Below the pieces are notes generated by a model that ran no database searches, was not told the DNA's origin, and was given only the letters and a program-made list of their open reading frames with translations. Shown here piece after piece: positions 17,729-25,913 of a stretch of DNA of 64,000 nt (position 1 is the stretch's first letter; the number at the start of each line of letters is the position of its first letter). The translations under genes and the position numbers were made by a program. The DNA comes from Thermoleophilaceae bacterium (GTDB taxonomy: Bacteria > Actinomycetota > Thermoleophilia > Solirubrobacterales > Thermoleophilaceae): contig JAUJOQ010000008.1 in assembly GCA_030447725.1 (NCBI GenBank), positions 28,717 to 92,716 on the forward strand, written 5' to 3'.

Positions 17729-18322
17729 ATGGACCCCGCTCACGTCGTACTGCTGTTCGCGATATTCATCGCGGTCGCCGCGATCGCCGGCTACCTGATC
17801 TGGATCGGACTGATTCTGAAGCACGTCGTCAACCGGCTCGTGACGATCCTCGGGGCCGTGGAAGCGACCTCCGACGCTGCTCAGCCCGTCGGCGCCATCA
17901 TCGATGACATCAACAAGGACCTCGATGCCGGCCGCAAGCTCCTCGAGGGTGCCGTCGCGCGGCTCCAGGAGAACAGGGAGCCGGTCGGCGCCACCGCCCA
18001 GTCCGGACGCCATGGAACGGCCGCCGAAACCGGCCGCCACGCGACGCCGGACCCCTTGTCGAGCGCGGGAGGAATCGGCGCAGGGACCGCCACCGCTTCC
18101 CGGCCCCCCGCCCCCACCGGCGACGAGGAAGACCGGCTGTCTCCGGGCACCGAGGACGACCGGCCGGATCCCCGCATCGGGCGGGACGACCGGCCGGATC
18201 CGCGCACCGAGGACGACCGGCCGGATCCGCGCACCGAGGACGACCGGCCGGATCCGCGCACCGAGGAGGACCGGCCCGGCCGGCCTCCGCAGGGGCGCGG
18301 GCGCGGCTGGTGGAACCGGTAG
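17729..18322 (+). CDS. Membrane protein with disordered acidic repeat tail (operon gene 5)
   Basis: 197 residues: a hydrophobic helix (about 7-33), a predicted helical region (about 34-90), then a disordered tail with DDRPDPRTE repeats encoded by 27-bp tandem units, and a basic end (RGRGWWNR). GGAGG precedes the start. Last gene of the operon. The repeat tail is likely a flexible, charge-rich linker or binding region; function unknown. Confidence 0.7.
   Translation: MDPAHVVLLFAIFIAVAAIAGYLIWIGLILKHVVNRLVTILGAVEATSDAAQPVGAIIDDINKDLDAGRKLLEGAVARLQENREPVGATAQSGRHGTAAETGRHATPDPLSSAGGIGAGTATASRPPAPTGDEEDRLSPGTEDDRPDPRIGRDDRPDPRTEDDRPDPRTEDDRPDPRTEEDRPGRPPQGRGRGWWNR
18155..18265. repeat. In-frame 27-bp tandem repeats encoding DDRPDPRTE
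   Basis: Units begin at 18155, 18185, 18212 and 18239; the last three are 27 bp apart and nearly identical, the first spacing is 30 bp. All are in frame in the membrane-protein gene and include a GGCCGGATCC core. A truncated unit follows. Copy number is likely variable between strains. Confidence 0.85.
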
Positions 18323-18333
18323 CTCCGCTGGCC

Positions 18334-19434
18334 TTATAGGGCGAGCTCGCCGGCCTCGTCGGAGGCGTCGACCCGAGCCTTCTGGCGGCTGGGCGAGCGC
18401 TTGCCCCAGCCGGCCTTCTGCGCGTAGTCGAGCAACCGGGGCAGATAGCCATCCGCCTCGGGAACGCGGCTCTCGTCGCCGACGAGCCCTCGGGCGCGCT
18501 CGTCGCCGAAGCGCATCCGCACGTCGAAGTAGGCCGCATAGGCGGCGGCGGGGTGGTCGCCGGCGAGGGTGTCGGGCGCCGTGAGCCGGGGCGGCGGCCG
18601 GTTCAGGACGCGCGTGGTCTGATCGATGAGCTCGGAGACCGACATGGCGCGTTCGCCGGCGACGGCGTGGTAGGTGCCGCTCGCGTCCGGGTCGAACGCC
18701 GCCCGGTCGATGACGGCGGCCACATGGTCGACCGGCACCATGTCGATCACCCCGTCGGGATGCGCGGGCACTTCGTCGAAGAGCCCGCGGGCGAAAGCCT
18801 GCAGCGGCCAGTAGATCACGTTGAAGGATGAAGTCCAGCCGCTGTCGGACTCGCCCACGATGATGCTCGGGCGCACGACGACCGAGGGGAGGGCCTCGGC
18901 CTCTGCGATCGCGCGCTCGGCCTCCCACTTGGTCTGCTCGTAGGTGTTGCGAAAGCCTTCGCCGGCGCCCTGCTCGTCCTCGGCGAAGCGGCCGGTCAGC
19001 TTCCCGCAGACGTAGGCGGTCGACACGTGCACCAGGCGCTCGAGTCCCTCGATCTCCCCCGCGAGCTCGAGCACGCGGCGGGTGCCCTGGAGGTTGATCG
19101 CCCTGGCCTCCTCGAGTGGCAGCGTGAACTCGACCGACGCGGCGCAATGCACGACGCGGTCGACATCGGCAACGATCGACCGCCGGTCGGAGTCCGACAG
19201 TCCGAGGCCCGGGCTCTGGAGGTCGGCGCACACCGCCCGCAGCCGGCGCGCGGACGGCGGAGGATCGTCGTAGAGGCCGGAGAGGATCCGGGTCAGGCGC
19301 TCGTCGGCCTCGGCGGCGTCCCGGGCACGGACCGCAAGGCGGATCTCGGGACCCTCGTCTGCCTCGAGCCAGCGCGCGATCTGCGCCATCCCGAGGAAGC
19401 CCGTGCCACCGGTGAGGAAGATCGTGTCGCTCAC
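18334..19434 (-). CDS. SDR-family thioester-reductase-like (fatty acyl reductase type) protein
   Basis: 366 residues. N-terminal FLTGGTGFLGMAQIARWL NAD(P)-binding motif, CADLQSPGLGLS, VVHCAASVEF, VSTAYVCGKL and a YEQTKWEAE motif (Tyr/Lys catalytic pair). This is the extended SDR group that includes thioester reductase domains and fatty acyl-CoA/ACP reductases. The GTG start at 19434 overlaps the stop of a 14-codon ORF. As the last gene of the fab-type cluster it may release the acyl product as aldehyde or alcohol; this is inference. Confidence 0.8.
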   Translation of the reverse strand: MSDTIFLTGGTGFLGMAQIARWLEADEGPEIRLAVRARDAAEADERLTRILSGLYDDPPPSARRLRAVCADLQSPGLGLSDSDRRSIVADVDRVVHCAASVEFTLPLEEARAINLQGTRRVLELAGEIEGLERLVHVSTAYVCGKLTGRFAEDEQGAGEGFRNTYEQTKWEAERAIAEAEALPSVVVRPSIIVGESDSGWTSSFNVIYWPLQAFARGLFDEVPAHPDGVIDMVPVDHVAAVIDRAAFDPDASGTYHAVAGERAMSVSELIDQTTRVLNRPPPRLTAPDTLAGDHPAAAYAAYFDVRMRFGDERARGLVGDESRVPEADGYLPRLLDYAQKAGWGKRSPSRQKARVDASDEAGELAL

Positions 19435-19475
19435 GCCGGCGGCGCTCCGATCGCGTAGCAGGCCGCGAGCGTCAT
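19431..19475 (-). CDS. Possible 14-residue coupling ORF
   Basis: ATG at 19473-19475 overlaps the stop of the MaoC-like gene (ATGA); its own TGA overlaps the GTG of the SDR gene (GTGA). The peptide would be MTLAACYAIGAPPA. It could pass ribosomes between the two genes, or be accidental. No conservation can be judged here. Confidence 0.3.
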   Translation of the reverse strand: MTLAACYAIGAPPA

Positions 19476-19864
19476 GCGACCCTCTCCTGCGTGCGGACCA
19501 CGGCCTGCACCTTCACTCTGGCCACGAGCTCGTCGTTCTGATTGAGCACCCGCCATTCCCAGCCCTCGAGCCCGCCGCCGTCGTCGGGGCGGGCGAGCTT
19601 TGCTTCGACGCGGATGGTGTCTCCGATCAGCACCGGGCGCTTGAAGACCGCGTCCTCGATCCGGCGCAGCGCCACCACGTGCTCGGGGTCGATCGGCGCC
19701 AGCCCGACGGCATAGGAGAGCACGAGCATGCCGTGGGCGACCCGTTCGCCGAACGGGCTCGATGCCGCCCACTGGGCGTCACTGTGCTGGGGATGGTGGT
19801 CGCCCGTGAGAGCCGAGAACGCGACGACGTCCGCCTCGGTGATCGTGCGTCCGCGGGTGATCAT
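19472..19864 (-). CDS. MaoC-like (hotdog) dehydratase/hydratase
   Basis: 130 residues. Motif ALTGDHHPQHSD (catalytic Asp-His of MaoC/R-hydratase type) and FGERVAHGMLVLSYAVGL. These hotdog enzymes hydrate enoyl thioesters or act as 3-hydroxyacyl dehydratases. The start ATG 19864 forms an ATGA overlap with the carboxylase stop, so a 3-hydroxyacyl-ACP dehydratase role in the cluster is likely and would complete the cycle with FabG and FabF; an enoyl reductase is not seen here. Confidence 0.85.
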   Translation of the reverse strand: MITRGRTITEADVVAFSALTGDHHPQHSDAQWAASSPFGERVAHGMLVLSYAVGLAPIDPEHVVALRRIEDAVFKRPVLIGDTIRVEAKLARPDDGGGLEGWEWRVLNQNDELVARVKVQAVVRTQERVA

Positions 19865-21300
19865 GACCTCTCCAGCGTCGCGAGCGCCCAGGCGAGGCGG
19901 TCGCGCGTCTCGGCAGGCTCCACGAGCTCGTCGATGGAGCCGCTGCGGGCTGCCACGGCGGCCGTCGAGTGGTGCTCGGCGTACTCGGTCGCGAGCTGTT
20001 TGCGCTCGGCCTCCGGGTCGTCGGCGTTGGCGATCTGCTCGCGGTGGATGAAGGTAACGGCCTGCGATGGCCCGACCACGCCGATCTCGGCCCCCGGCCA
20101 CGCCAGCACCAGGTCGGCGCCGAGGTCCTTCGAGTTCATCGTGATGTAGCCGCCCCCGAAGCCCTTGCGCAGCACCAGCGTGATCTTCGGGACGGTGGCC
20201 GCGGCGAAGGCGCGCAGCAGGCCCGCGCCGTGGCGGATCACCCCCGCCGCCTCCTGCCTGGTGCCGGGCAGGAACCCCGGCGTGTCGACGAGCACGACCA
20301 GCGGAATCCCGTAGGTGTCGCAGTGGCGCACGAAGCGGGCGGCCTTCTCGGAGGCGGCGGAGTCGATCACGCCGCCGAGGTAGCGCGGCTGGTTCGCCAC
20401 GAAGCCGACGGGCCGGCCGTCGATCCGCCCGAACCCCGTGACCATGTTCCGCGCCCAGCCCGCCGAGAGCTCGAGCAGCCGCGATCCGTCGGCTAGGCAG
20501 CGGATCACGTCGCGCACGTCGTAGACCTTGCGCGCCTCATCGGGCACGCAGGCGGAGGGGTCCCTGCCGCTCGCCGGCTCGGTGCTCTCGAGCTGCGCAC
20601 TCGGAGCGCTCCCGTTGGCCAGCGCGGCCGTCCTCTGGGGCAGATAGCCGAGCAGCTCTCGAGCCAGTCCGACTGCGGCGGCGTCATCGGAGGCGACGAG
20701 CTGGCATACGCCGTTGCCCGAGTGCACCCGTGGCCCGCCGAGCTCTTCCTTGGAGACGTCCTCGCCCATGACCTCCCTCACGACCCCGGGGCCGGTGAGG
20801 AACATGCTGGCCCGCTCGGTCATGATGATCAAGTCGGTCAGGGCGGGCGAATACGACCCCCCGCCAGCCGACGTGCCGGTGATCACCGTGATCTGCGGGA
20901 CCCGCTTCGAGAGCCGGACGTTCTCGAGGAAGATCCGCCCGTACCCGCCGAGGGCAGCGGTGCCCTCGTCCATGCGCGCCCCGGCGGATTCTACGAAGGC
21001 GACGACGGGGGCGCCCGCCCGCCCGGCCATCTGCAGGACGCGGACGATCGTGTCGGCCTGTGCCTCGCCAAGCGAACCGCCCATGAAGGCCGCGTCCTGG
21101 GCGTAGCAGAAGACCTGGCGGCCGTCGACGGTGCCCGCTCCTCCCACCACGCCGTCGCCCGGCGTGCTGCGCTCGGCGTCGCGCTCGATGCCGGTGCGGA
21201 TCAGGTGCAGGGTGCCCGGATCGCAGAGCGCCTCGAGGCGCTCGCGCGGACCGAGCACGACGCCCTTCTCCTCCCGGTGGGAACCGGCCTTGACCGTCAC
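19861..21300 (-). CDS. Acyl-CoA carboxylase carboxyltransferase (beta/PccB type)
   Basis: 479 residues with both halves of the carboxyltransferase fold: VESAGARMDEGTAALGGYG and GTSAGGGSYSPAL in the N half, VDTPGFLPGTRQEAAGVIRHGA and RKGFGGGYITMNSK in the C half. It would carboxylate acetyl- or propionyl-CoA with a separate biotin carboxylase/BCCP not present in the window. The GTG at 21300 overlaps the fabF stop (GTGA); I prefer it to an in-frame start 15 nt upstream. Likely supplies malonyl-type extender units. Confidence 0.9.
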   Translation of the reverse strand: MTVKAGSHREEKGVVLGPRERLEALCDPGTLHLIRTGIERDAERSTPGDGVVGGAGTVDGRQVFCYAQDAAFMGGSLGEAQADTIVRVLQMAGRAGAPVVAFVESAGARMDEGTAALGGYGRIFLENVRLSKRVPQITVITGTSAGGGSYSPALTDLIIMTERASMFLTGPGVVREVMGEDVSKEELGGPRVHSGNGVCQLVASDDAAAVGLARELLGYLPQRTAALANGSAPSAQLESTEPASGRDPSACVPDEARKVYDVRDVIRCLADGSRLLELSAGWARNMVTGFGRIDGRPVGFVANQPRYLGGVIDSAASEKAARFVRHCDTYGIPLVVLVDTPGFLPGTRQEAAGVIRHGAGLLRAFAAATVPKITLVLRKGFGGGYITMNSKDLGADLVLAWPGAEIGVVGPSQAVTFIHREQIANADDPEAERKQLATEYAEHHSTAAVAARSGSIDELVEPAETRDRLAWALATLERS

Positions 21301-22496
21301 GCCGCCTCCAGGCACAGCACCGCGTTGTGCCCGCCGAAGCCGAACGAGTTGGAGACCGCTCGCAGCGGGTGGCCGTCGGCCTCGAGCGGGCGGGCGCCCT
21401 CGGGCACGTAGTCGAGATCGCAGTCCTCGTCGCGTTCCTCCCAGCCGACCGTCGGCGGCGCCACTCCTCGCTGGAGGCTGAGAGCCGTGGCGACCGCCTC
21501 GACTGCGCCGGCGGCGCCAAGCAGGTGCCCGGTCACCGACTTCAGCGAGGAGATGGGCACCTCGCCCGCCCGCGGGCCCAGGGCGCGCTTGAGCGCTGCG
21601 GTCTCGGAGGCGTCGTTGAGCGGCGTCGAGGTTCCGTGGGCATTCACGTAGTCGATCTCATCCGGATCCAGGCCGGCGTCGGCGAGGGCGGTTTCGATCG
21701 CCCGCGCGGCGCCGTCGCCCGACGGCTGGGGCGCTGTGAGGTGATGGGCGTCCGCGGTCGCACCGTAACCGGTGAGATATCCCAGCACCTCCGCGCCGCG
21801 CTCCCTGGCGGCCTCCTCGGTCTCGAGGACGAGTGCGCCGGCGCCCTCGCCCATGATGAAGCCGTCGCGGCGAGCATCGAACGGGCGCGAGACACCCGAC
21901 GGGGAGGTCGCGCCCATGCCCGCGAAGGCGGCCCGGGCGAGGGGCGTAAGTCCGGCCTCGGCGCCGCCGACGATGCACGCATCGGCGTCGCCGTGCTGGA
22001 CCATGCGCATACCGGCGCCGATAGCGTGGGCGCCCGCCGCGCAGGCGGACACCGTGCCGTAGCACTGGCCCTTCAGCCCGTGTTTCATGGCCACGACCCC
22101 GGAGGCGGCGTTGGCCATCAGCAGCGGGACAGCCAGCGGTGACACCGCCTCGGCGCCGCGTTCGCGCAGCGCCTCGTGCTGTGTCTCGATCGTGCCGATG
22201 CCGCCGATCCCGGTACCCATGATGCAGCCCACGCGCCCGGGATCGACCGGCGGACCGTCCTCCCAGCCGGCCTGGTCGACCGCCTCCTGACAGGCTACGA
22301 GCGCAAACTGGGTGAAGCGATCGGCGCGGCGGGTGTCCTTGCGCGAGAGGAACTCCTCGGGATCGAAGTCCCGGCAGTCGCCGAGGCCGCCCTCGATTCC
22401 CGACTCGCCGGCCGACCAGCGGTCCATCATCGTGCCGGCGCCGACGCCCAGTGGCGTGATGGCGCCGAGACCGGTGATTGCGACGCGGCGGCTCAT
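21297..22496 (-). CDS. fabF: Beta-ketoacyl-ACP synthase II
   Basis: 399 residues, full length for FabF. Catalytic Cys152 (GTVSACAAGAH), the two active-site His in NAHGTSTPLND and SVTGHLLGAAGA, and the C-terminal SNSFGFGGHNA loop are all present. It condenses malonyl-ACP with acyl-ACP. The ATG overlaps the stop of a 25-codon ORF. Part of the coupled minus-strand fab-type operon. Confidence 0.95.
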   Translation of the reverse strand: MSRRVAITGLGAITPLGVGAGTMMDRWSAGESGIEGGLGDCRDFDPEEFLSRKDTRRADRFTQFALVACQEAVDQAGWEDGPPVDPGRVGCIMGTGIGGIGTIETQHEALRERGAEAVSPLAVPLLMANAASGVVAMKHGLKGQCYGTVSACAAGAHAIGAGMRMVQHGDADACIVGGAEAGLTPLARAAFAGMGATSPSGVSRPFDARRDGFIMGEGAGALVLETEEAARERGAEVLGYLTGYGATADAHHLTAPQPSGDGAARAIETALADAGLDPDEIDYVNAHGTSTPLNDASETAALKRALGPRAGEVPISSLKSVTGHLLGAAGAVEAVATALSLQRGVAPPTVGWEERDEDCDLDYVPEGARPLEADGHPLRAVSNSFGFGGHNAVLCLEAA

Positions 22497-22570
22497 TGGC
22501 CGGTGCCCTCGGAGACGAAGTCGAGCGGGAACCCGCCGGTCGGAAGGTCTTTCATGGATACGGTTGGCAT
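22493..22570 (-). CDS. 25-residue ORF in the position expected for acyl carrier protein
   Basis: ATG 22570 has a strong ribosome-binding site (AAAGGAGC, 8 nt spacing) and the TGA overlaps the fabF ATG. The peptide starts MPTVSMKDLPTGGFPL. It has no DSL phosphopantetheine site and is far too short to be ACP. It may be a leader that feeds ribosomes to fabF or the stub of a lost gene. Confidence 0.45.
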   Translation of the reverse strand: MPTVSMKDLPTGGFPLDFVSEGTGQ

Positions 22571-22598
22571 CTGAGGTGCTCCTTTCGCGCGGCGACCG

Positions 22599-23333
22599 CT
22601 AAGCGGTCATGCCGCCATCTACGGTCAGGGTGGTGCCGTTTACATAGGACGCCTCTTCTGAGACGAGGAAGCGCACGCAGGCCGCCACCTCCTCGGGTGT
22701 GCCGGCGCGTCGCGCCGGAATGGCGCGCAGCATCTCGTCGCCGATGCCCTCGGTCATCTCGGTCTCCACCAGTCCGGGCGCCACGGCGTTGACGGTGATC
22801 GAGCGGCGCGCCACCTCGGCCGCCACAGTGTGGGTGAAGGCGATCAGGCCGGCCTTCGAGGCGGCGTAGTTCGCCTGGCCGGGGTTGGCGCGCTGGCCGA
22901 CGATCGAGGCGATGTTCACCACCCGGCCGAAGCGTTCCCGCATCATCGAGCGCAGGGCGCGCCGGGTGGTGCGGAAGGCGGCGGACAGGTTGGTCTCGAG
23001 CACCCGGTTCCAGGACTCGTCGTCGAGCTGGGGCGAGAGGCCGTCGGCGCGCACGCCGGCGTTGTTCACGAGCACCAGAACCGGCCCGGCGCGCTCCTCG
23101 AGGTCGGTGAACAGCTCGTCCGCGGCGGAGGGCTCGGCCACGTCTGCCTGCTGCGCGAAGGCACGGCCCCCGGCGGCCTCGATCTCGCCGACGACGCGCT
23201 CGGCGCCCTCTGAGTCACTGCGGTAGTTGACGGCCACGAGCCACGAGTCGGCGGCCAGCGTGCGCGCGATGGCGGCGCCGATGCCGCGAGAAGCGCCGGT
23301 CACGAGCGCACAGCCGTCGGCCTTGCGGTTCAC
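22599..23333 (-). CDS. fabG: 3-oxoacyl-ACP reductase
   Basis: 244 residues from GTG 23333, which overlaps the fabH stop (GTGA); a GTG 9 nt further upstream is the alternative. TGASRGIG cofactor motif, NNAG, Ser143, Tyr156 and Lys160 (YAASK) form the classical SDR active site. It reduces 3-oxoacyl-ACP with NADPH. Cotranscribed with fabD and fabH. Confidence 0.93.
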   Translation of the reverse strand: MNRKADGCALVTGASRGIGAAIARTLAADSWLVAVNYRSDSEGAERVVGEIEAAGGRAFAQQADVAEPSAADELFTDLEERAGPVLVLVNNAGVRADGLSPQLDDESWNRVLETNLSAAFRTTRRALRSMMRERFGRVVNIASIVGQRANPGQANYAASKAGLIAFTHTVAAEVARRSITVNAVAPGLVETEMTEGIGDEMLRAIPARRAGTPEEVAACVRFLVSEEASYVNGTTLTVDGGMTA

Positions 23334-24325
23334 ATCCCCCACTCGACCACCCCCGATCCCCAGGTGAAGCCCGCCCCGAAGGCCGACACGAGCACGCGCG
23401 AGCCGGGGTTGAGGCGGCCGGAGCGCTCGGCTTCGGCGAGCGCTATCGGGATGCTCGCCGACGATGTGTTGCCGTACTTGGCGATGCAGTCGATCACGCG
23501 GTCGGGGTCGAGCCCGAGCCGCTCGCCCACCGAGGCGATGATGCGAGTGTTGGCCTGGTGGTAGACGAAGAGGTCGATGTCCTCGAGCGCCAGCTCCTCG
23601 GCCTCCAGCACCTCGAGGGTGGACTCAGACAGGCGAGCGACGGCCGCGCGGAAGGTGTCCTGCCCGCGCATCTCGAGCAGGCCTCGCTCGTGCTCGACGA
23701 ATATGCACTCCGCCCCACTGCCGTCGGCGCGCAGTTGCACCCGGCCCACGCGGCCGGGACCGCCGGGCGTGACGACAACCGCCCCCGCGCCGTCGCCGAA
23801 CAGCGCAGCGGTGCGCCTGTCGACCGGGTCGGTCCGCCGGGCGCAGAGGTCGGCGCCGATCAGGAGCACCGAGTCGGCGCGCCCGGACTCGATCTGACCG
23901 CACGCCAGCGCCAGCCCTGAGAGCCAGCCCGTGCACGCCGCACCGAGGTCGATCGCCCCGGCGCCGACCGCTCCGAGCTCTTGCGCCACCTGCGGCGCGG
24001 CATTTGGCAGCAGCCGGGTCGCGGTGAAGGTCGCCACCAGCACGAGGTCGACCTGCGTCGGCTCGATCCCGGCGCGCTCCAACGCAGCGCGGCCGGCCTC
24101 GGCTGCGAGTTGCTCGAGGGTCTCGCCCGGTTGCGCGTGGCGGCGCTCGTGCACGCCGGTGCGTTTGACGATCCAGCTCTGCTCGACTCCCAGGCGCTCG
24201 GCGATTGGACCGTTGGTCACGACCTGGTCGGGCAGCGCCACGCCGAGTCCGGCGATGCCGGCGTCACGCAGGCCCGAGAGTTGTGGGGCGTCCGCGGCGG
24301 CGGGCTCGGAGGTCACGCTAGGCAC
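23330..24325 (-). CDS. fabH: Beta-ketoacyl-ACP synthase III
   Basis: 331 residues; Cys131 (LGAACTGWLSG), the His motif YHQANTRI and the Asn motif KYGNTSSAS complete the Cys-His-Asn triad of KAS III. It starts chain elongation from an acyl-CoA and malonyl-ACP. GTG start 24325 overlaps the fabD stop by 8 bp. About 17 residues precede the usual FabH start motif (GIAGLGVALPDQVVTN). Confidence 0.93.
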   Translation of the reverse strand: MPSVTSEPAAADAPQLSGLRDAGIAGLGVALPDQVVTNGPIAERLGVEQSWIVKRTGVHERRHAQPGETLEQLAAEAGRAALERAGIEPTQVDLVLVATFTATRLLPNAAPQVAQELGAVGAGAIDLGAACTGWLSGLALACGQIESGRADSVLLIGADLCARRTDPVDRRTAALFGDGAGAVVVTPGGPGRVGRVQLRADGSGAECIFVEHERGLLEMRGQDTFRAAVARLSESTLEVLEAEELALEDIDLFVYHQANTRIIASVGERLGLDPDRVIDCIAKYGNTSSASIPIALAEAERSGRLNPGSRVLVSAFGAGFTWGSGVVEWGM

Positions 24326-25178
24326 TTGCAGCCTCGACGGGCTCCGGCGCGCTCACTTCGACGTCGTCGAGTGTGCGCCTCACGAGGCCGGACAAGACCT
24401 TCCCGGGCCCCGTCTCGACAAAGCTGCGCCCGCCGGCGGCGTGGACGGCCTTCAGCACCTCGACCCAGCGTACGGGCGACACGAGCGCCTTCGCCAGAGA
24501 TTCGCGGGGGTCATCGCCGAAGGGGGCGGCCGTGACGCAGGAGTACACCGGAGCGCGCGGCGGTCGCATCTCGACCTCGCGCAGCACCGCCAGGAACGGC
24601 TCCACCACGTGCTCGAGCAGGGGGGAATGGAAGGCGCCGGCTACGGCCAGCCGCTTCACCCGCAGAGCCGACTCGCTCGCCGCGGCCTCGGCCTCGGCCG
24701 CCTCGATCCCGGCCAGGGGTCCCGATAGAACGATCTGCTTGGGGGCGTTGTCGTTTGCGACCACGAGGTGGTGGCGCTCGGCCAGAGCCTCGGCCTCGCC
24801 GCGCCCGGCGCGCACGGCCAGCATCCCGCCCGGGGTCTCGACCGCCGCGCGGTCCATCAGCCGACCGCGCTCGGCGACTATCCGAAGACCGTCTTCCTCG
24901 CTCAGCGCGCCGGCCGCCACCAGCGCGGTGATCTCACCAAGCGAGTGGCCGGCGTAGAGGTCGGCGTCGGGGCGCCCGAGACGCTCGAACCCGGCGATCG
25001 CCGCGCAGAAGATGGCGGGCTGCGCGAACCGCGTGCCGTCTGCCACTCGCGCGAAAGGGTCCTCGCCCACGACGCCGGTCACGCGCTCGGCCAGGTCGGG
25101 ACGCAACTCGGCGACCGTCGCGGCCATGCCCGGCTCCTGGCTGCCCTGACCTGGAAGCAGCAATACGAAGTTGCTCAT
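24318..25178 (-). CDS. fabD: Malonyl-CoA:ACP transacylase
   Basis: 286 residues, typical for FabD. LLLPGQGSQ at the N-terminus, nucleophile Ser79 in AGHSLGE, and a catalytic-type His near VAGAFHSPLLE. Transfers malonyl from CoA to ACP. It is the first gene of the operon that runs to the SDR gene at 18,334; the upstream gap to the response regulator is 87 bp and contains a terminator-like hairpin. Confidence 0.93.
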   Translation of the reverse strand: MSNFVLLLPGQGSQEPGMAATVAELRPDLAERVTGVVGEDPFARVADGTRFAQPAIFCAAIAGFERLGRPDADLYAGHSLGEITALVAAGALSEEDGLRIVAERGRLMDRAAVETPGGMLAVRAGRGEAEALAERHHLVVANDNAPKQIVLSGPLAGIEAAEAEAAASESALRVKRLAVAGAFHSPLLEHVVEPFLAVLREVEMRPPRAPVYSCVTAAPFGDDPRESLAKALVSPVRWVEVLKAVHAAGGRSFVETGPGKVLSGLVRRTLDDVEVSAPEPVEAASA

Positions 25179-25230
25179 GCACGGTGTCCTACCCGCCGGC
25201 GCCTCCGTTGCGCGGCACGGACGCCGCCAT

Positions 25231-25248
25231 ACCCCCCGCCTGGGGGGT
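25231..25248 (-). terminator. Hairpin between response regulator and fabD
   Basis: Perfect 7-bp inverted repeat with arms 25231-25237 and 25242-25248 and a 4-nt loop (ACCCCCC/GGGGGGT). It follows the response-regulator stop at 25266 on the minus strand and precedes fabD, so it may end the signalling operon. It lacks a T tract. Confidence 0.5.
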
Positions 25249-25265
25249 GAAATCCAGGAGCGCAG

Positions 25266-25913
25266 CTAGCTGCCTCCGCTAGTCAGCCCGAGGCGCTCGG
25301 CCCGCTGAACCGCCTCGGCTCGGTTGCGAACGTCGAGCTTGCGGTAGAGCGCGCTCGTGTGCTCCTTGACGGTGTGCGGGGAGAGGTGCAGCTGCGCCGC
25401 GATCTCGCGGTTCGTGGCGCCGAAGGCCATCAGCCCGAGCACTTCGCGTTCGCGGTTGGTCAGCGGGGTCGCCGGCTTCTCGGCGCGCGGGGCGAACACG
25501 CTCTGCCCGTTTGCGACCCTGCGCACGGCCCTCGTGATGTGGCGCGCCGGCCAGTCCTTTGGCACGAAGCCCGACGCGCCCGCGGTCTTGGCCGCCTCGG
25601 GCGAGATCCAGCCCGCGCCCGAGATGAGCAGCACCCGGGTCTGCGGTGAGTCGCGCCGCAGCGCCTCGCACAGCTCGGCGCCGGATTGCTCGCCGAGGAA
25701 CAGATCCACGAGCGCGACGTGCGGGTCGTAGCGGGCGGCGAGTTCGAGCGCCTCCTCGCTCGTGCGCGCGCTCAGGCAACGCTCGACCCATGACTGCTCG
25801 GTGAACAGCAGCCGAAAGCCCCACTGCACCACGTCGTGGTCGTCCACCACGAGCAGGCGCAGTCGCCGACCACGGACTGCCCGGGCGTCGCTGCCCCTGA
25901 CCGGCCCGCTCAC
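25266..25913 (-). CDS. NarL/LuxR-type response regulator
   Basis: About 215 residues. Receiver domain with LLVVDDHDVVQ, phospho-acceptor Asp in ALVDLFLGE and the Lys in SGFVPKDWP; C-terminal LuxR helix-turn-helix (LTNREREVLGLMAFGATNRE, SPHTVKEHTSALYRKL). The GTG at 25913 overlaps the kinase stop (GTGA). Likely partner of the kinase at 25,910-27,028. Targets may include the adjacent fab-type operon; this is inference. Confidence 0.9.
   Translation of the reverse strand: MSGPVRGSDARAVRGRRLRLLVVDDHDVVQWGFRLLFTEQSWVERCLSARTSEEALELAARYDPHVALVDLFLGEQSGAELCEALRRDSPQTRVLLISGAGWISPEAAKTAGASGFVPKDWPARHITRAVRRVANGQSVFAPRAEKPATPLTNREREVLGLMAFGATNREIAAQLHLSPHTVKEHTSALYRKLDVRNRAEAVQRAERLGLTSGGS

Noticed and set aside
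18155..18265. A CRISPR-like array at the 27-bp repeats
   Set aside because: Units abut without spacers and are in frame within a gene; the same applies to 1-81 and 31,234-31,379.
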